From: Hermatobates lingyangjiaoensis
Lineage: Eukaryota; Arthropoda; Insecta; Hemiptera; Hermatobatidae
Reading direction: 5' to 3'
Assembly: GCA_026182355.1 (NCBI GenBank)
Contig: JAPFBL010000368.1
Location: 456,531-520,530, forward strand
Length of the DNA stretch: 64,000 nt
The translations under genes and the position numbers were made by a program. This document shows, in pieces, positions 21,941-33,120 of the stretch. Below the pieces are notes generated by a model. The model made no database searches, was not told the origin of the DNA, and saw nothing but the letters and a program-made list of their open reading frames with translations. Within the stretch, counting starts at the first letter, position 1. Every line of letters starts with the position of its first letter.

Positions 21941-22060
21941 TCTATATATATATATTATTATAATATTATATATAATAATTCATAGTATATATATAATATT
22001 ATATATAATACGTAGATTATATAATTATATATATATATAAATTATATATATAATTTTTTT

Positions 22061-23511
22061 TCTTTTCTATTTTTACACCCTCAAAATCCCATCCCCTAGC
22101 TTGTGCGCCCTTGCTTAGCCACCAAATCCATGTAACTACGAGAATAGTATCACTCTTAATACCATTGCATATATCAAAGACTAACAGAATGCTGTAAAAT
22201 ATACGCAATAATAAAATGTGAAGCTTAAAATTGTAAATCTAGGTAAAGTATATATTTATTTTAATGATTTAAAATAAATTGCAAGACTGTTAAAGATAAA
22301 TAGATTTAGTTTCTTAAAAAACAGAGTCCATTAGGTAAAAGGTGGATTACTGAATAGTCCTCTAAGAATTTAAGAGAATGTAAAGCCCCATTTATCACTA
22401 AGTTGGTTCTCATTTATCCTCTCGTTAGTAGGCCTTTTTCTGCCTCCTAAAGTATACTTTATACTTGGGTAGTTCAGGTAGAAAGTAGTTTTGAACATCA
22501 AATTAGCTTCTGCTCGTCCATCTTTCTTACCTACCATTAGTCCTTTACCTTTAATTAAAAAAGTCAACTTAAAAAAAAACCCCTTTTAACAACAATGCCA
22601 TACCTTGGTAAGTGAATCGAACATATTTCTAGTTGAATGTACTTTTGAAACTTAAGTTGAAGCCGTGTTGTTGTTATTGTCTTTCTAACAATTACTGTCT
22701 GTAGAAGTCATTTCTATTTCCAACACGTAAGTTTAAGTTGCAACAGCTTCTCATGTTGTCTGAACATTTACGACAGTCAACATCTTATATACACCAGTAC
22801 ACCATTTTTTCTTATATGATGTACTATATGTGATTGTAAAAATATAGTGAGAAAAAAATAATAGTAATTTGCAAATAAAAGCAGCTATAATATCTTATAG
22901 CTACTTCTTTGGACTTTTCTCAAGTTATTCGACACTATACTTTTGGGATTTCTTTTAAAATATCATTGAAAACTACAAATGTTTACTGTCACCATATTCT
23001 AATTAGAATATTTTTTTTTATACTTTAAAAACTAAAAGTAATGATAGACAAATTTGTCAAAATGAAAAAAAACGATTATGTTGTCTCTCAGAGAGGACGT
23101 TAAATCTGTGCGTCTATCATGTATACGTGCTCCAAAAATATAGTGTTCATCTCCTTGAAGGGAAGAAAACTTCTGTGATGATTGAAATACATCTAATTTT
23201 GATGAAATCTATAAGAGATCACTTAAATAATGTATCTAGTATGTTTAAAAATATCAGCAACTTTTTTAATCCTATGTTTGTCACGGCAATCTGTGGTAAT
23301 CCAGGTATGTATGAGACATTTAAATAAATCATAAGAAGAAACAGAAAAATCAGAAGAGAAGAAAAAAAATTATAAAAATCCTAATTTACTCTTAGCAAGT
23401 TTTAGTGTTTTTCTATATGATTTACTCTGTTGTAAGGTGATTGTAAAAATAAAGTGAGAAAAAAAATAGTAATAGCCAGTTTTTGGCTAAAAAAATAATA
23501 CTATTTTTCTT
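22061..23511. other. AT-rich spacer with weak dispersed repeats
   Basis: 22,800-22,900 and 23,405-23,490 share GATTGTAAAAATA(T/A)AGTGAGAA. A SINE body scrap lies at 23,083-23,120 (GAGGACGTTAAATCTGTGCG). No genes seen. Confidence 0.45.
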
Positions 23512-23640
23512 TTGTATCGAGGTTTGGTCTAGCTTCAATAATGCAACACCATTAAGCTGACGTTTCGCCTATATTTGTAGACATCTTCAGGGCAACATTG
23601 ATAAAAAAGAAAAATAGAATTAAATATATGTGGTCGAGGA
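23512..23640 (-). mobile_element. PLE-type cassette with hammerhead core, ACGT family
   Basis: Minus core at 23,555-23,595: GCC, CTGAAGA, T, GTCTA-CAAATA-TAGGC, GAAA, ACGT, C, AGC. The outer TCGAGGTTTGGTCTAGCTTC matches the family at 9,552. Confidence 0.7.
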
Positions 23641-23994
23641 TAAAGAAAGCATTCGATAAAAAAAATAATAATATTAATTCGCATAGTGAAATCATATTGA
23701 AAGCCTTCTTCTAAGTATATTTTACCAATTTTATAGCTGGAAACTCGGCTTATTGATAATAATAAGCAGGAATTATTAGAATAGTGAAAAATTGCATATT
23801 TGCCAATAGCATAGCAGTTCTTCTATGGAACGAAAGGTTCCGTTTCTGGACACTTTCTGGTTGCCTCGTTCTCTCAGACATACCACAAAAATCAAATCAG
23901 GATGATGCATACCAACCTAATGCCCCTTTAGGCATTCTGAGCTCGCCTGATCCTGGAGTCCTGAGGTGACCATGTCAAGATGGATCGTAACCAT

Positions 23995-24095
23995 GAAGGT
24001 TAAGCCTTCGGTCCCGAGCCTGTACGATGTCACCTACTCCTTACAGATTCCTAATCTAAACAGGCTTGAGTTAGACAAAATATGGAATTTCGCCT
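23995..24095 (+). mobile_element. SINE body fragment
   Basis: GGTTAAGCCTTCGGTCCCGA, GCCTGTACGATGTCACCTAC and GGCTTGAGTTAGACAAAATA match the SINE family body; head and tail are missing. 23,641-23,994 and 24,096-24,630 hold nothing I recognise. Confidence 0.65.
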
Positions 24096-24630
24096 ACATT
24101 TTTTATGGCATCTGAAATGGTTTTATTGTGTGTTTTAGTGTTTTTCGTAGGACGTGCAATCTAACCCAACTTAACATATTTAAAAGCACTAGAACACTGC
24201 TTGCTTACGATATTTGTTAGTAACGAACAAACACACATCCACTTATAATGATACATCAATACTGGATGACTCGCTTAACGATGCATCAGCTAATCAAACT
24301 TATGAACAGAGGCGCTGCAGTAACGGGTGGGAATACGAAAGTATATAACAACAAATGAGAATGAAGTCTGCAAAGTCCAAAATATAACGACAAAGTTTTA
24401 CGGCTGCCCATCATTAGAATAATTTATATTCTGATCCCCTTCAAAATGAACAATGTCATGAAAGCCATCATCAAAACAGTGAATTTTATGAAGTCGACAG
24501 AGTTGACTTACAGCCAGTTAAATATGACGTCATATTTTACGCTGAAGTAAGACAGTTAAGCTGAAACGATGAAAAGGGTATTTCACTTGAAGCAACACAT
24601 ATAATTCAACCTTAAAAGCAAATTAAAAAG

Positions 24631-24770
24631 ACCCCCAGACAATGAGTGGTTTGATTTGCGACTTTACGTTGCTTGTTTATAGCAGTCTCCACCTAAATAA
24701 CGTTAACACTTCACTACAGGGAAATCAACAGCATGATGATTTGCGTCTCCAATATTCTCTGGACCAGTGT
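24631..24770. repeat. PLE-associated direct repeat, copy 1
   Basis: ACCCCCAGACAATGAGTGGT through CACTACAGGGAAATCA recurs at 25,752-25,900, where it lies beside an ATAT-family ribozyme. Probably PLE internal sequence; no frame recognised. Confidence 0.6.
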
Positions 24771-24775
24771 CCAGA

Positions 24776-24839
24776 TAATATATAATAATAGATAATAATA
24801 TATAATAATATATATATAATATATATTATATATATTATA

Positions 24840-24877
<38 letters not shown>

Positions 24878-24893
24878 AATAATAATATATATA

Positions 24894-24954
<61 letters not shown>
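24776..24954. repeat. Imperfect TA tract
   Basis: About 180 bp of TATATA with ATAATA interruptions, first of seven TA tracts that separate cassettes up to 26,414. Confidence 0.9.
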
Positions 24955-25129
24955 ATTAAAATAAGCAGTGACACATAAACAGAAACAAAACAAAGACTCA
25001 CTTTTCAATATTTCGACCGCCATTACGGTCGAAATATTGAAAAGTGAGTCTTTGTTGTGTTTCTGTTTATGTGTCACTGCTTATTTTAATTGTTATTTGT
25101 CCTGCCGGACCGTTTTTAGTTTATCATGG
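24955..25129. mobile_element. Foldback of two half-ribozymes fused at stem II, ATAT family
   Basis: The palindrome centre is GACCGCCATTACGGTC, the stem-loop II itself. Both arms keep GAAA, ATAT, T and GAAAAGTGAGTC, but neither has CTGANGA. A transcript from either strand would have only the downstream half of the core. The right side ends with hairpin GTCC-TGCC-GGAC and a TA tract. Confidence 0.7.
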
Positions 25130-25154
25130 TATATATATATATATATATACATAT

Positions 25155-25274
25155 AAATAAACAAATGAGTCGTTGTTTCGTAGCAACTCGTTTCTATCTC
25201 CCTGATGACGAGGACATCGAAATATAGTAGTGAGTTCCTGTTTCATTTTTGAGTGTTCTTTGTGTCAATATAGT
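25155..25274 (+). mobile_element. PLE-type cassette, ATAT/A variant
   Basis: Core 25,195-25,235: CTGATGA, C, GAGGACATC, GAAA, ATAT, A, GTAGTGAG. Same variant as 57,578-57,615 and 58,318-58,358. Stem II is short (GA/TC with a five-base loop). Confidence 0.55.
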
Positions 25275-25298
25275 TTATATATGTATATATATATATAC

Positions 25299-25612
25299 GT
25301 TGAAACTTCTATATGAACTGAGCAAAAAGACAAAGATCTTTCCACCATATCAAGCGGTCTTCGTCAAAGTCCAATCTCAACTGAGAGACACTCTTAGTTG
25401 GCTCTCAGTTGAGACTTGACTCTGATCAAGACAGTTTGTTACGGTTGAAAGATCTTTGTCCATTTTTTTTTTCATTTCTTATTGTGGTTTAAACGCTGAT
25501 TGTTATTTCACTTGCTTAGAGGTTGCAACGATAAGTTTCCTAGTGAAACTATATCACTTAGAAATAGGTTGAAAGATCATAGTCTTTTATTCCCATTCCT
25601 TATTGTGATTTG
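25299..25612. mobile_element. Foldback plus extra half, AGATCT family
   Basis: Minus core 25,329-25,371 and plus core 25,418-25,460 face away from each other. The plus core has CTGATCA instead of CTGACGA, with GAAAGATCTTTGTC intact. A further plus half-cassette (GGTTGAAAGATCATAGTC) follows at about 25,567. TA tracts on both sides. Confidence 0.65.
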
Positions 25613-25634
25613 AATATATATATATATATATATA

Positions 25635-25750
25635 CACTTAAAAAACATTGACACATAGAAAGAGAGATAACAAAGACTTAGTTTTAATATTTTGACCGTT
25701 ATGGCAGTCGTCCTCAAGAGAAGAAGTGAATTGACAAACGGACGACAGTC
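25635..25750 (-). mobile_element. PLE-type cassette, ATAT family (decayed)
   Basis: Minus core 25,675-25,724: TTGAGGA, C, GACTG-CCATAA-CGGTC, AAAA, ATAT. Derived from the CTGAGGA type seen intact at 54,170. Confidence 0.6.
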
Positions 25751-25751
25751 A

Positions 25752-25900
25752 ACCCCCAGACAATGAGTGGTTTGATTTGCGACTTTACCTTGCTTGTTTA
25801 TAGCAGTCTCCACCTAAATATCGTTAACACTTCACTACAGGGAAATATCACTTATCAACAACATGATGACTTGGGTCTCCAATCTCCTCTTCACCAGTGC
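25752..25900. repeat. PLE-associated direct repeat, copy 2
   Basis: Partner of 24,631-24,770, same orientation, about 1.1 kb away. Confidence 0.6.
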
Positions 25901-26073
25901 TCCTATATATATTGTAAACAGAAAAACAATCCAAAAAGGACAACAAACATTTCACAGTAAACTATAGATACAGAGTAAAGGGACAAACGCACTAACAGTT
26001 TCTAATTTTTGGTTGAACCGTCATCAGGAGAAGAGAGACAGGGACACCAAGCGCACTTGTGAAGCGGTGGTTG
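25901..26073 (-). mobile_element. PLE-type cassette, AATT family
   Basis: Minus core 25,995-26,032: CTGATGA, C, GGT-TCA-ACC, AAAA (G lost), AATT. Flanks match 1,759 and 4,236. A TCC-TTTT-TGGA hairpin lies near its far end. Confidence 0.6.
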
Positions 26074-26092
26074 GATATATATATATATATAT

Positions 26093-26188
26093 CAACGTTC
26101 AAACCACAATAATAAATAGGGGAAAATATTAAGATCTTCCAACTGTAAGTGGTCTTCGTCAGAGTCAAATCCCAACTGAGTTTTTAAT

Positions 26189-26189
<1 letters not shown>
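26093..26189 (-). mobile_element. PLE-type cassette, single arm, AGATCT family
   Basis: Minus core about 26,125-26,166 with CTGACGA, A, GACCACTT-ACAGTT, GGAAGATCTTAAT. Between TA tracts 26,074-26,092 and 26,190-26,232. Confidence 0.6.
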
Positions 26190-26227
<38 letters not shown>

Positions 26228-26232
26228 TATAT

Positions 26233-26373
26233 ACTGAATTGAATAAACGGCCCACTCGGACTATAAAACTTTAAATTACACAAAACACGACAAAGAAAAA
26301 AGATAAAATGCACACTTACTAGATTCAATATTCGAACTGTTGTTCGTCATCAGGAGAAGACGAACAACATCAA

Positions 26374-26379
<6 letters not shown>
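26233..26379 (-). mobile_element. PLE-type cassette, ATAT family with extended stem II
   Basis: Minus core 26,321-26,358: CTGATGA, C, GAAC-AACA-GTTC, GAA, TATT, GAATC. One A of GAAA is missing. The distal end has GTCC-GAGT-GGGC before the TA tract. Confidence 0.6.
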
Positions 26380-26414
<35 letters not shown>

Positions 26415-26419
<5 letters not shown>

Positions 26420-28751
26420 CACGTCGGAGAAAGAAAGAATGAAAAATATATAGTTAGTGGTAAAAAGTAAGAGTTTGTAGAAAGTGAATGAAAATAAAGA
26501 GGTAATGAAATATATAATTTGTAAGTAGGTTAATTCTATCACGTAGTGTGGTAAGTTGATGCCGTGAGGAATCATAGTATGAAATACAAGATTAATTAGA
26601 TGTTGAACTACAGCATTATATAAAAAGTGAACTGAAAGTGAAAGTAGCTTATAATTTACTTTGAAACAGTAAAGATGTCAAATAATATGCTTTAAAAATA
26701 AAATTATTCGAATGACAACTAAATAAATGATGAAAGTTACCTTAAAGATGACAGTTTTTTGGGGGGTTGGGCTGGAAAGGGTTTGAGAGAAGAAGCAAAG
26801 AAAGACGAAAACGGCTGACCGGTGGACGAGAGAGAGGCGGGATTGAGCTTGCTCCGGATACATGACTTGGGCTCCACTTGCACCTGTAGTCCTATATACC
26901 CCTGGGAGAAAGCACCCTCCCTACCACTGGATCACTGGCAAGCCTACGACCAAATTTATATCAGATTCCCCCACACAGCTCTTCTTTAAAAACACCCAAA
27001 CAAATAGACAATAACCACAAGTAATATTCACAATCAGTAAAATTTCTAATGACATTTTTACTTGCTTTTTGTAAAAAAAAATATTATTTAAAAAAAATTT
27101 TTTTTTTAAATACAATTTTTAAATTTTATAGAAAAAAATATATCTTGCGTATTTTTTTGTCAACGTGGCAGTGACATTGACAGTGGTCAACGTGATGAAG
27201 AGTTCAGGAACTCCTGTCGTACGCACTCAGGACCAATAGCTTTACGTCTTCTATGAAGGAAAGCGAGACCCAGATTTCCTTTCCCTCGAGTGAAACCCTC
27301 AGAGTCATGACTATCACTATGACTAGAGCCTCCAAGCTTCCGTAATAGTTTCCGAAGACAGGCTACACTTCAGCCCAAGAATCTTATAGTCATTTAACAT
27401 ATTCAATGGATATGAATTAAACTGGATTGTCAGTGATATCCATATTATTTTTAAAAAAATGACAAACTGAAAGCTTGATATTGCAGTTCTTTCCTCCTAT
27501 TAAGTTCTATTCCGTTTTTTTTTTTATTACTATTTGAAGGTGACTATAGCATTGCGTCTTAAAAACTAAGTTACTAAGTTCTAAGTGAAGACTTAGACAA
27601 ACAAATTGTCTAATCAGTATTGTGTTCATAATTTCTTTAAGATTCAAACAGAAGATGAAATTTTCAAATTTATATGTAAAAGTAGGTTTTATATAGATTG
27701 CGAAATAATTACATGCACATGAAATAATGTGTGATTTCAAACAGCTTCTGTATAATAACTGCACCTGCACTGTCGTGGGGGTACAGAAAGATCTCTGTTT
27801 AAGTTGGTGTGACCAGGGATTGGGGGGGGGGGGGTGGCGGTGGGGGGGGAGGGGGGCAGATACTGGATACTCGACCCTCGCAGCTACCCTTGGTGATTTT
27901 CTGAGTTCGAAACCATGAGCATAGATGGTTATTTTTTTTCATTTAAGTTCATCTCTGGAGGAATATTGACTACCCCAGGGTTTTTAGTTATTTAAGTTTT
28001 TGTAAATAATACCTAGCTAATAGGTTTTTTGAATCGTTCTTTTCGTTACGTCCTATGGTATTGTTGCGTGAGTCAATTAGCCTTATGCGCGACGTAGTCT
28101 TCTGTGCCCGCCTCTGCCAGGTCCACCTTGGACACCCTTAGCTGTTTGTAGACCGAGGGTGACTATAAAGCTACACGTTAGACGTCGGCCTGTCTTGATT
28201 CGAGTAACATAGCCTAAAAGGCTTAGGTGCGCTAAAATCAAAACAGGATGGCTACTTACACCTCCGTGAAGCTGTTACCTCGCGCCTTTCAAAAAAACTG
28301 CCGCACAAGGACTTCTACGAGAGCAATATCAGCCATTTTAGGACCATCTTAGCAGGATACCTCTTAGCAGGAGATGATTCCCTACAATGCCCTAGTTGTG
28401 GGGATGGTTTGACAATCAACTTTATATTATAGTCATATTGTGTTCTTAAAACGCAGAAAACTTTCTTCAAACTATCGAGAAGTCTAGCACTAATTTTAAA
28501 ACAATCATAGTCACACTGGTGATACAGCATTCCTCAGCCCCAATCTATATTTTCAAATAAATACATATAACTAGGCAGCATTCATAATTCGAGATATTTT
28601 ATACATACCCAGGTATGATCAAAAAGTAAGGTGACTTTTTGAACTTCGAATCTAACCTTTATGCCTCTCAAATAAAAACAACACATTCTATAGACTAAAA
28701 CCTTTGAACATAGATCGTGACGAGTGTACCAGCATTCTGGCTGAAGTTATG
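26415..28751. other. Spacer, mostly unrecognised
   Basis: 27,230-27,290 faintly resembles SINE body sequence. 28,040-28,310 is less AT-rich and contains several CpG but no frame I recognise. Short open frames here (for example 27,507-27,770 minus) show no domain. Confidence 0.4.
27822..27857 (+). repeat. G-rich tract
   Basis: Several long G runs separated by single T, A or TGGC; a strong G-quadruplex candidate on the plus strand. Confidence 0.9.
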
Positions 28752-28850
28752 ACTTATTTATTACTATTTAGCACCCATTAAAGTAATGGGTGAGAGCCAC
28801 ATTGTCTTTGGATTCTACATTGGCTTAAATTTTGCCTAACTCAAATGTTA
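28752..28850 (-). mobile_element. SINE 3' fragment, tail type III
   Basis: Minus strand has GTTAGGCAAAATTTAAGCCA, then a hairpin-forming tail with CCCATTACTTTAATGGG. Matches the tail of 36,102-36,454; head missing. Confidence 0.7.
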
Positions 28851-29494
28851 GGCTAACATCGTAGAACCTTAGGAGAAAAAAGAAAATTAAAAATCAAAAC
28901 ATTCATACATTCACTGGCTATAGGAACAAAATCTATGACCTCCTGTAAGAGATTGTTTTGTATGACGTTTTTTTTTTTACTTTGGTTTCAGAAAATTCTT
29001 ATTTCTACTTTGGTAATACCAGTGATATCATATACATCAGTGGTGTGATATACAAAACTAAGCATATAGATTGATAACTGGTTCAATCTCTACCTAAACT
29101 ACCTACAGCAGAGTTTCTCAAACTTTTTTCGACGCAGAGCCTTTTTGGGTTAAGTAACTTTCCCGGGAACCCCAAATTCTAATGAATTTCTACGTTCATA
29201 ATGTAAATATTATCATATGTCTTTATAAATAGTATGTATGTCTAAAAACAATTAAAAAGTAATAACATTGAAATGTGTATTTTTCAGAACTAAATAAAAA
29301 TTTAAAACTAAAAGATTTCAATTTCCATATTTCCCACAAGTACATAACACATAAAACAGAATTACTAGCAATTTTAACACTGTGTTTATTTTGTAATCAT
29401 CATGTACTAAAAATATCATATAATTGCAATAATTTTGTAACGTTTATTGAGCATAATGTTTTTTTTTAATATGTTTAATACTCGTACTCTAACT

Positions 29495-29760
29495 AGCTCG
29501 TATAATCAGACCATTCTTTAATGTTTGGCTTTATAGTTGAGAGCTTGATTCTCAAGTCAGCAGTAACATTAAGTCTACTTCTGTATTTAGTTTATGATAG
29601 TATAAAAGGAAAATCCAGTTTCGCATAAGTAAGCAGTGGAAGTGGCAGCAATGTGAGGAGTGCTTTCTTTGCAATAGCAGAAAATTTGGGCATCAGATAG
29701 CTCCAAAAACTGACTAGTGATTCATCTTAAATATGAGTCAAATTATGACCACTTCTACTT
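29495..29760 (-). pseudogene. hAT transposase C-terminus remnant (ZBED/SCAND3-like)
   Basis: Minus frames give CETGFS and, after a frameshift, TKYRSRLNVTADLRIKLS then TIKPNIKEW. This motif ends the transposase of the ZBED5/SCAND3-like hAT group. A second decayed copy is at 51,890-52,025. Confidence 0.75.
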
Positions 29761-29867
29761 ATGTATATATGTAGATACGGTACTGTTTTCTTGACCACAA
29801 AATATTCACAAAACACTTTTTCTTTTTCTCGGAGTTTGGTCAGGGTAAATATATGGAATCACCTTTT

Positions 29868-29907
29868 TGCCAACGTTTCGTCTTTATTTCAAGACATCCT
29901 CAGGGCT
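29868..29907 (-). ncRNA. Intact hammerhead-ribozyme-like core, ACGT family (left arm)
   Basis: GCC, CTGAGGA, T, GTCTT-GAAATA-AAGAC, GAAA, ACGT, T, GGC. Stem I GCC/GGC and stem II of five pairs are perfect. Stem III could only form by pairing ACGT with another copy. Predicted cut is after the T before GGC. Confidence 0.82.
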
Positions 29908-30598
29908 ATAAACTAACAAAAAACAATAAACAATGGACATTTTTTCATTTCTACTTTAAAAACATCATAAACAAATTGAAAAAAGAACTTACTGAAGGCT
30001 TGGTTCTGTTACATTTACAAACAACCGTTAACTGTCATTACATGTGCTGTTCCAAGCGACAAATTATTGAACCACTGTTTTTTTAGTACAATCCATTATA
30101 TATAAACATATATACTTATACACATATTATAATATATATCTATTATAATATGTATCACCATAATATATATCTATAATACATTTATAATAAATTATTATTT
30201 TAACAATCCTTAAAAATATAAACTAGATAACATTGCATATTTATAGTTCCATCATAAATAGTTAAAGATGCAATGTTATCTAGTTTATATTTTTAAGGAT
30301 TGTTAAAATAATAATTTATTATAAATGTATTATAGATATATATTATGGTGATACATATTATAATAGATATATATTATAATATGTGTATAAGTATATATGT
30401 TTATATATAATGGATTGTACTAAAAAAACAGTGGTTCAATAATTTGTCGCTTGGAACAGCACATGTAATGACAGTTAACGGTTGTTTGTAAATGTAACAG
30501 AACCAAGCCTTCAGTAAGTTCTTTTTTCAATTTGTTTATGATGTTTTTAAAGTAGAAATGAAAAAATGTCCATTGTTTATTGTTTTTTGTTAGTTTAT

Positions 30599-30638
30599 AG
30601 CCCTGAGGATGTCTTGAAATAAAGACGAAACGTTGGCA
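30599..30638 (+). ncRNA. Intact hammerhead-ribozyme-like core, ACGT family (right arm)
   Basis: Identical to the left-arm core at 29,868-29,907, on the opposite strand. Confidence 0.82.
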
Positions 30639-30854
30639 AAAAGGTGATTCCATATATTTACCCTGACCAAACTCCGAGAAAAAGAAAAAGTGTATATGTA
30701 GATATACATATGATTCGTTTTCTTAATTCACATGAAACACCAAATAAATCCATACCAACTAAAAAAAATTTAGAAAAATATTTTTTCTAAATGTTTTTCG
30801 TGGAACACTAGACAGACTGTTAAGAAACCCACTTTGGGAACCTCTGACCTACAG

Positions 30855-32980
30855 AAATGAAAGACTAATAAACATCTCCCATTTTGACATTTAGATTATA
30901 TCTAAATGGGACACTATATATTATACACACAAGAAGTTTGATATTATATTTACTTACATTAAACTGAAGTCTCGGACACACTAAATTTTTTTTTTTGACA
31001 AACAATAAAATTCATTATAATTACAGAATGATCAAAAAAGCACAAACGTTCAATCTAATGTTGTTACTTTAAAAACTGTCAGAAATAAAACAATTAGCGT
31101 TTGTTTTTTCTAGAAAATTGAGATTAAATATTTTTTTAACCCTTTTCTAGGATACTTTAAATTTGCTTTAATTTGGAAAAAATAACGGTTGCTAGTGGTT
31201 GGAAGGTAAGAATGATTCAAGTTGAGATATAAAAGTAAATAAAGTGAAACTAGAAGGGGTGGCTGAGGATATTATGATAAGGCTTGAAGGGCTCATTGCA
31301 GAGAATGATAGGCCACCCTAATAACATGTAATTGTACAGCAATGAGGTGTTTCTAACAAACAGGTCATGCAACGATACACCTTAACTTTTAATTACACTC
31401 TTCATCGATTTGAAACATTTCATTCTTATTAAATTCATTAAAATAATTTTAATTAATTACTTTTTTCAAAAAAAAAAAGAATAATTTTACAAATTTTATA
31501 TTATAGGAAAGGATTTTGAAGCTGATTGGCTTGATTACCAGACATGCACATAAACATCACATTCTGTAAAATATAATTACTATAACAATATATTCTACAA
31601 TTTAATGGAGTATTGCAGTAAAAAAATATATAATCTTTAATTTGAAAGTAAGATCTAAATAGCTTTTCAAATCAATACAACCTCATTAGTTCTTATCTTT
31701 CTTACTAAAAATTTAATTATAACATCTGTCACTGTAAATTAGTTCTCATATTGGAACCAAAATTAATGTGTTGTCTGTAGAGAAATATAGCTTAAGTTTA
31801 TTTATGTATGGAATTACTTGTGCATTTTCAGGTATGCTATCCAGATAGCAACATATTAGAGTTTTCCATTGGACTTAATATAAACATAGTGCACTCGAAA
31901 TCATGGCAAAATCGATTTACTGATTTTCAATTATACACTGGTCATATTGACCAGTTATAAATAACCTTATGAATACTCTCATTGCAATTGGTATATTATA
32001 TAAAAAATTATATCCCTCTATGACTGAAAGTTTAGAGAAAAATATAGTTTATGTATTCACATTGAGTACGTCTTCCGAATATATATATAACTGTCAACAC
32101 CTCAATTCAGCCGATACCTCTTGAGGAATAATTATAGAAAAGACAATTTTATAAAGTCATATTAATTAACTTAATTGCTTACTTCAGGACTAGATTGAAG
32201 TGAAAACGACTGAAATATCACAACAAGAACCTTTGGAAAGAATCCCTGCATCAGTGAGTGACCTGTGAGAATCAAAGTGTGAAGAAATGGCGAACGCCAA
32301 GTTGACACTTTCTCATTTTTATTTAGCATGTTTAAGCTTAAACATCGTCATGATTAAAATGTTTCTTATATTTCACTGGAACTATTTAACTGACCAGTTT
32401 TCTTGGTTTTTTTTTCTTTTTTGTTTGACTCATATTTCCATCCAAGTAAATTTAAACGGTCGTGTAATACAAAACAATCTCGGTTCCATTTAATATGACG
32501 GATAATTTAAAAATCAATATATAAATTTATATAAATTACATTTTTGCATAATTTTCTTCAATTTAATACTAATGTTGAGAATGTCATTTCAGTTATGTTA
32601 ATAGTTCAAAAGATTTGCATATTAAATCACAGGATGTCATGAAACAGCATGATAAATTACTAAAAGGGGGATTACCTCCAAGAATACGTAAGATTATATT
32701 GATAAAAAACTTGTTTATATTTCAATATTCATTACTGTATTGTGATATAAAAAGTAAAACATGGTATAATACTACAAATTTAATTAACACTTGAATTCGT
32801 ACATTGTACTATAATTCAGTCTTATAATACTACAATGTATTAATATATTTTGCAATAGAATATATAACTACAATTATATGTATAATTATATCTGAACATC
32901 CACTGAAATTGTTTTTTACAATATTTCGTTGTTATTTATAATTTTGAAAGATATATAAAAAAATATTATAAAATAATGGC
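30855..32980. other. AT-rich spacer
   Basis: 30,880-30,955 is an inverted copy of the repeat at 18,250-18,320. No other feature supported. Confidence 0.5.
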
Positions 32981-32984
32981 GTTC

Positions 32985-33120
32985 AAACACTTCGTGTTCT
33001 TCATCACTGAGCAATATATGGACCAGCGATGATGGATGCAACCGTTGTAGTTTGTCATCTACTGTCTCTATTGTAAGTTTACCTGATGATGAACACGAAG
33101 TGTTTGAAACACCTAGTTTG
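32985..33120. mobile_element. Foldback cassette with extended stem II core
   Basis: Plus core 33,078-33,120: CTGATGA, T, GAACAC-GAA-GTGTTT, GAAA, CACC. The left arm (from 32,982) holds the inverted stem II and CATCA. The post-GAAA word is not self-complementary here. Related to 42,816 and 43,057, which share AGTGTTTGAAACAC. Confidence 0.55.

Larger units (their letters stand above)
29813..30693. mobile_element. Near-perfect 880-bp palindrome: head-to-head PLE terminal units
   Basis: Arms of about 427 bp are separated by a 28-bp loop (30,240-30,267). Open frames of 77 codons at 29,853-30,086 (plus) and 30,420-30,653 (minus) are identical, so the arms are essentially unchanged. Each arm ends with an intact hammerhead-like core facing outward. 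It lies inside the hAT; similar words TATATGTAGATA and GTTTTCTT occur on both flanks. Confidence 0.9.
29109..30846. mobile_element. hAT DNA transposon with 8-bp target duplication
   Basis: Flanked by exact ACCTACAG at 29,101-29,108 and 30,847-30,854. Left end CAGAGTTTCTCAAACTTTTT and right end (complement) CAGAGGTTCCCAAAGTGGGT are typical hAT inverted ends. Carries a minus-strand transposase remnant and was later entered by a PLE palindrome. Non-autonomous. Confidence 0.9.

Noticed and set aside
27160..27380. SINE at the ACCAATAGCTTTACGTCTTC patch
   Set aside because: Similarity to the SINE body is limited to a few words and no head or tail is visible.
29853..30653. Two genes encoding the same 77-residue protein
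   Set aside because: The frames are mirror copies within a PLE palindrome, overlap the ribozyme and show no known domain.
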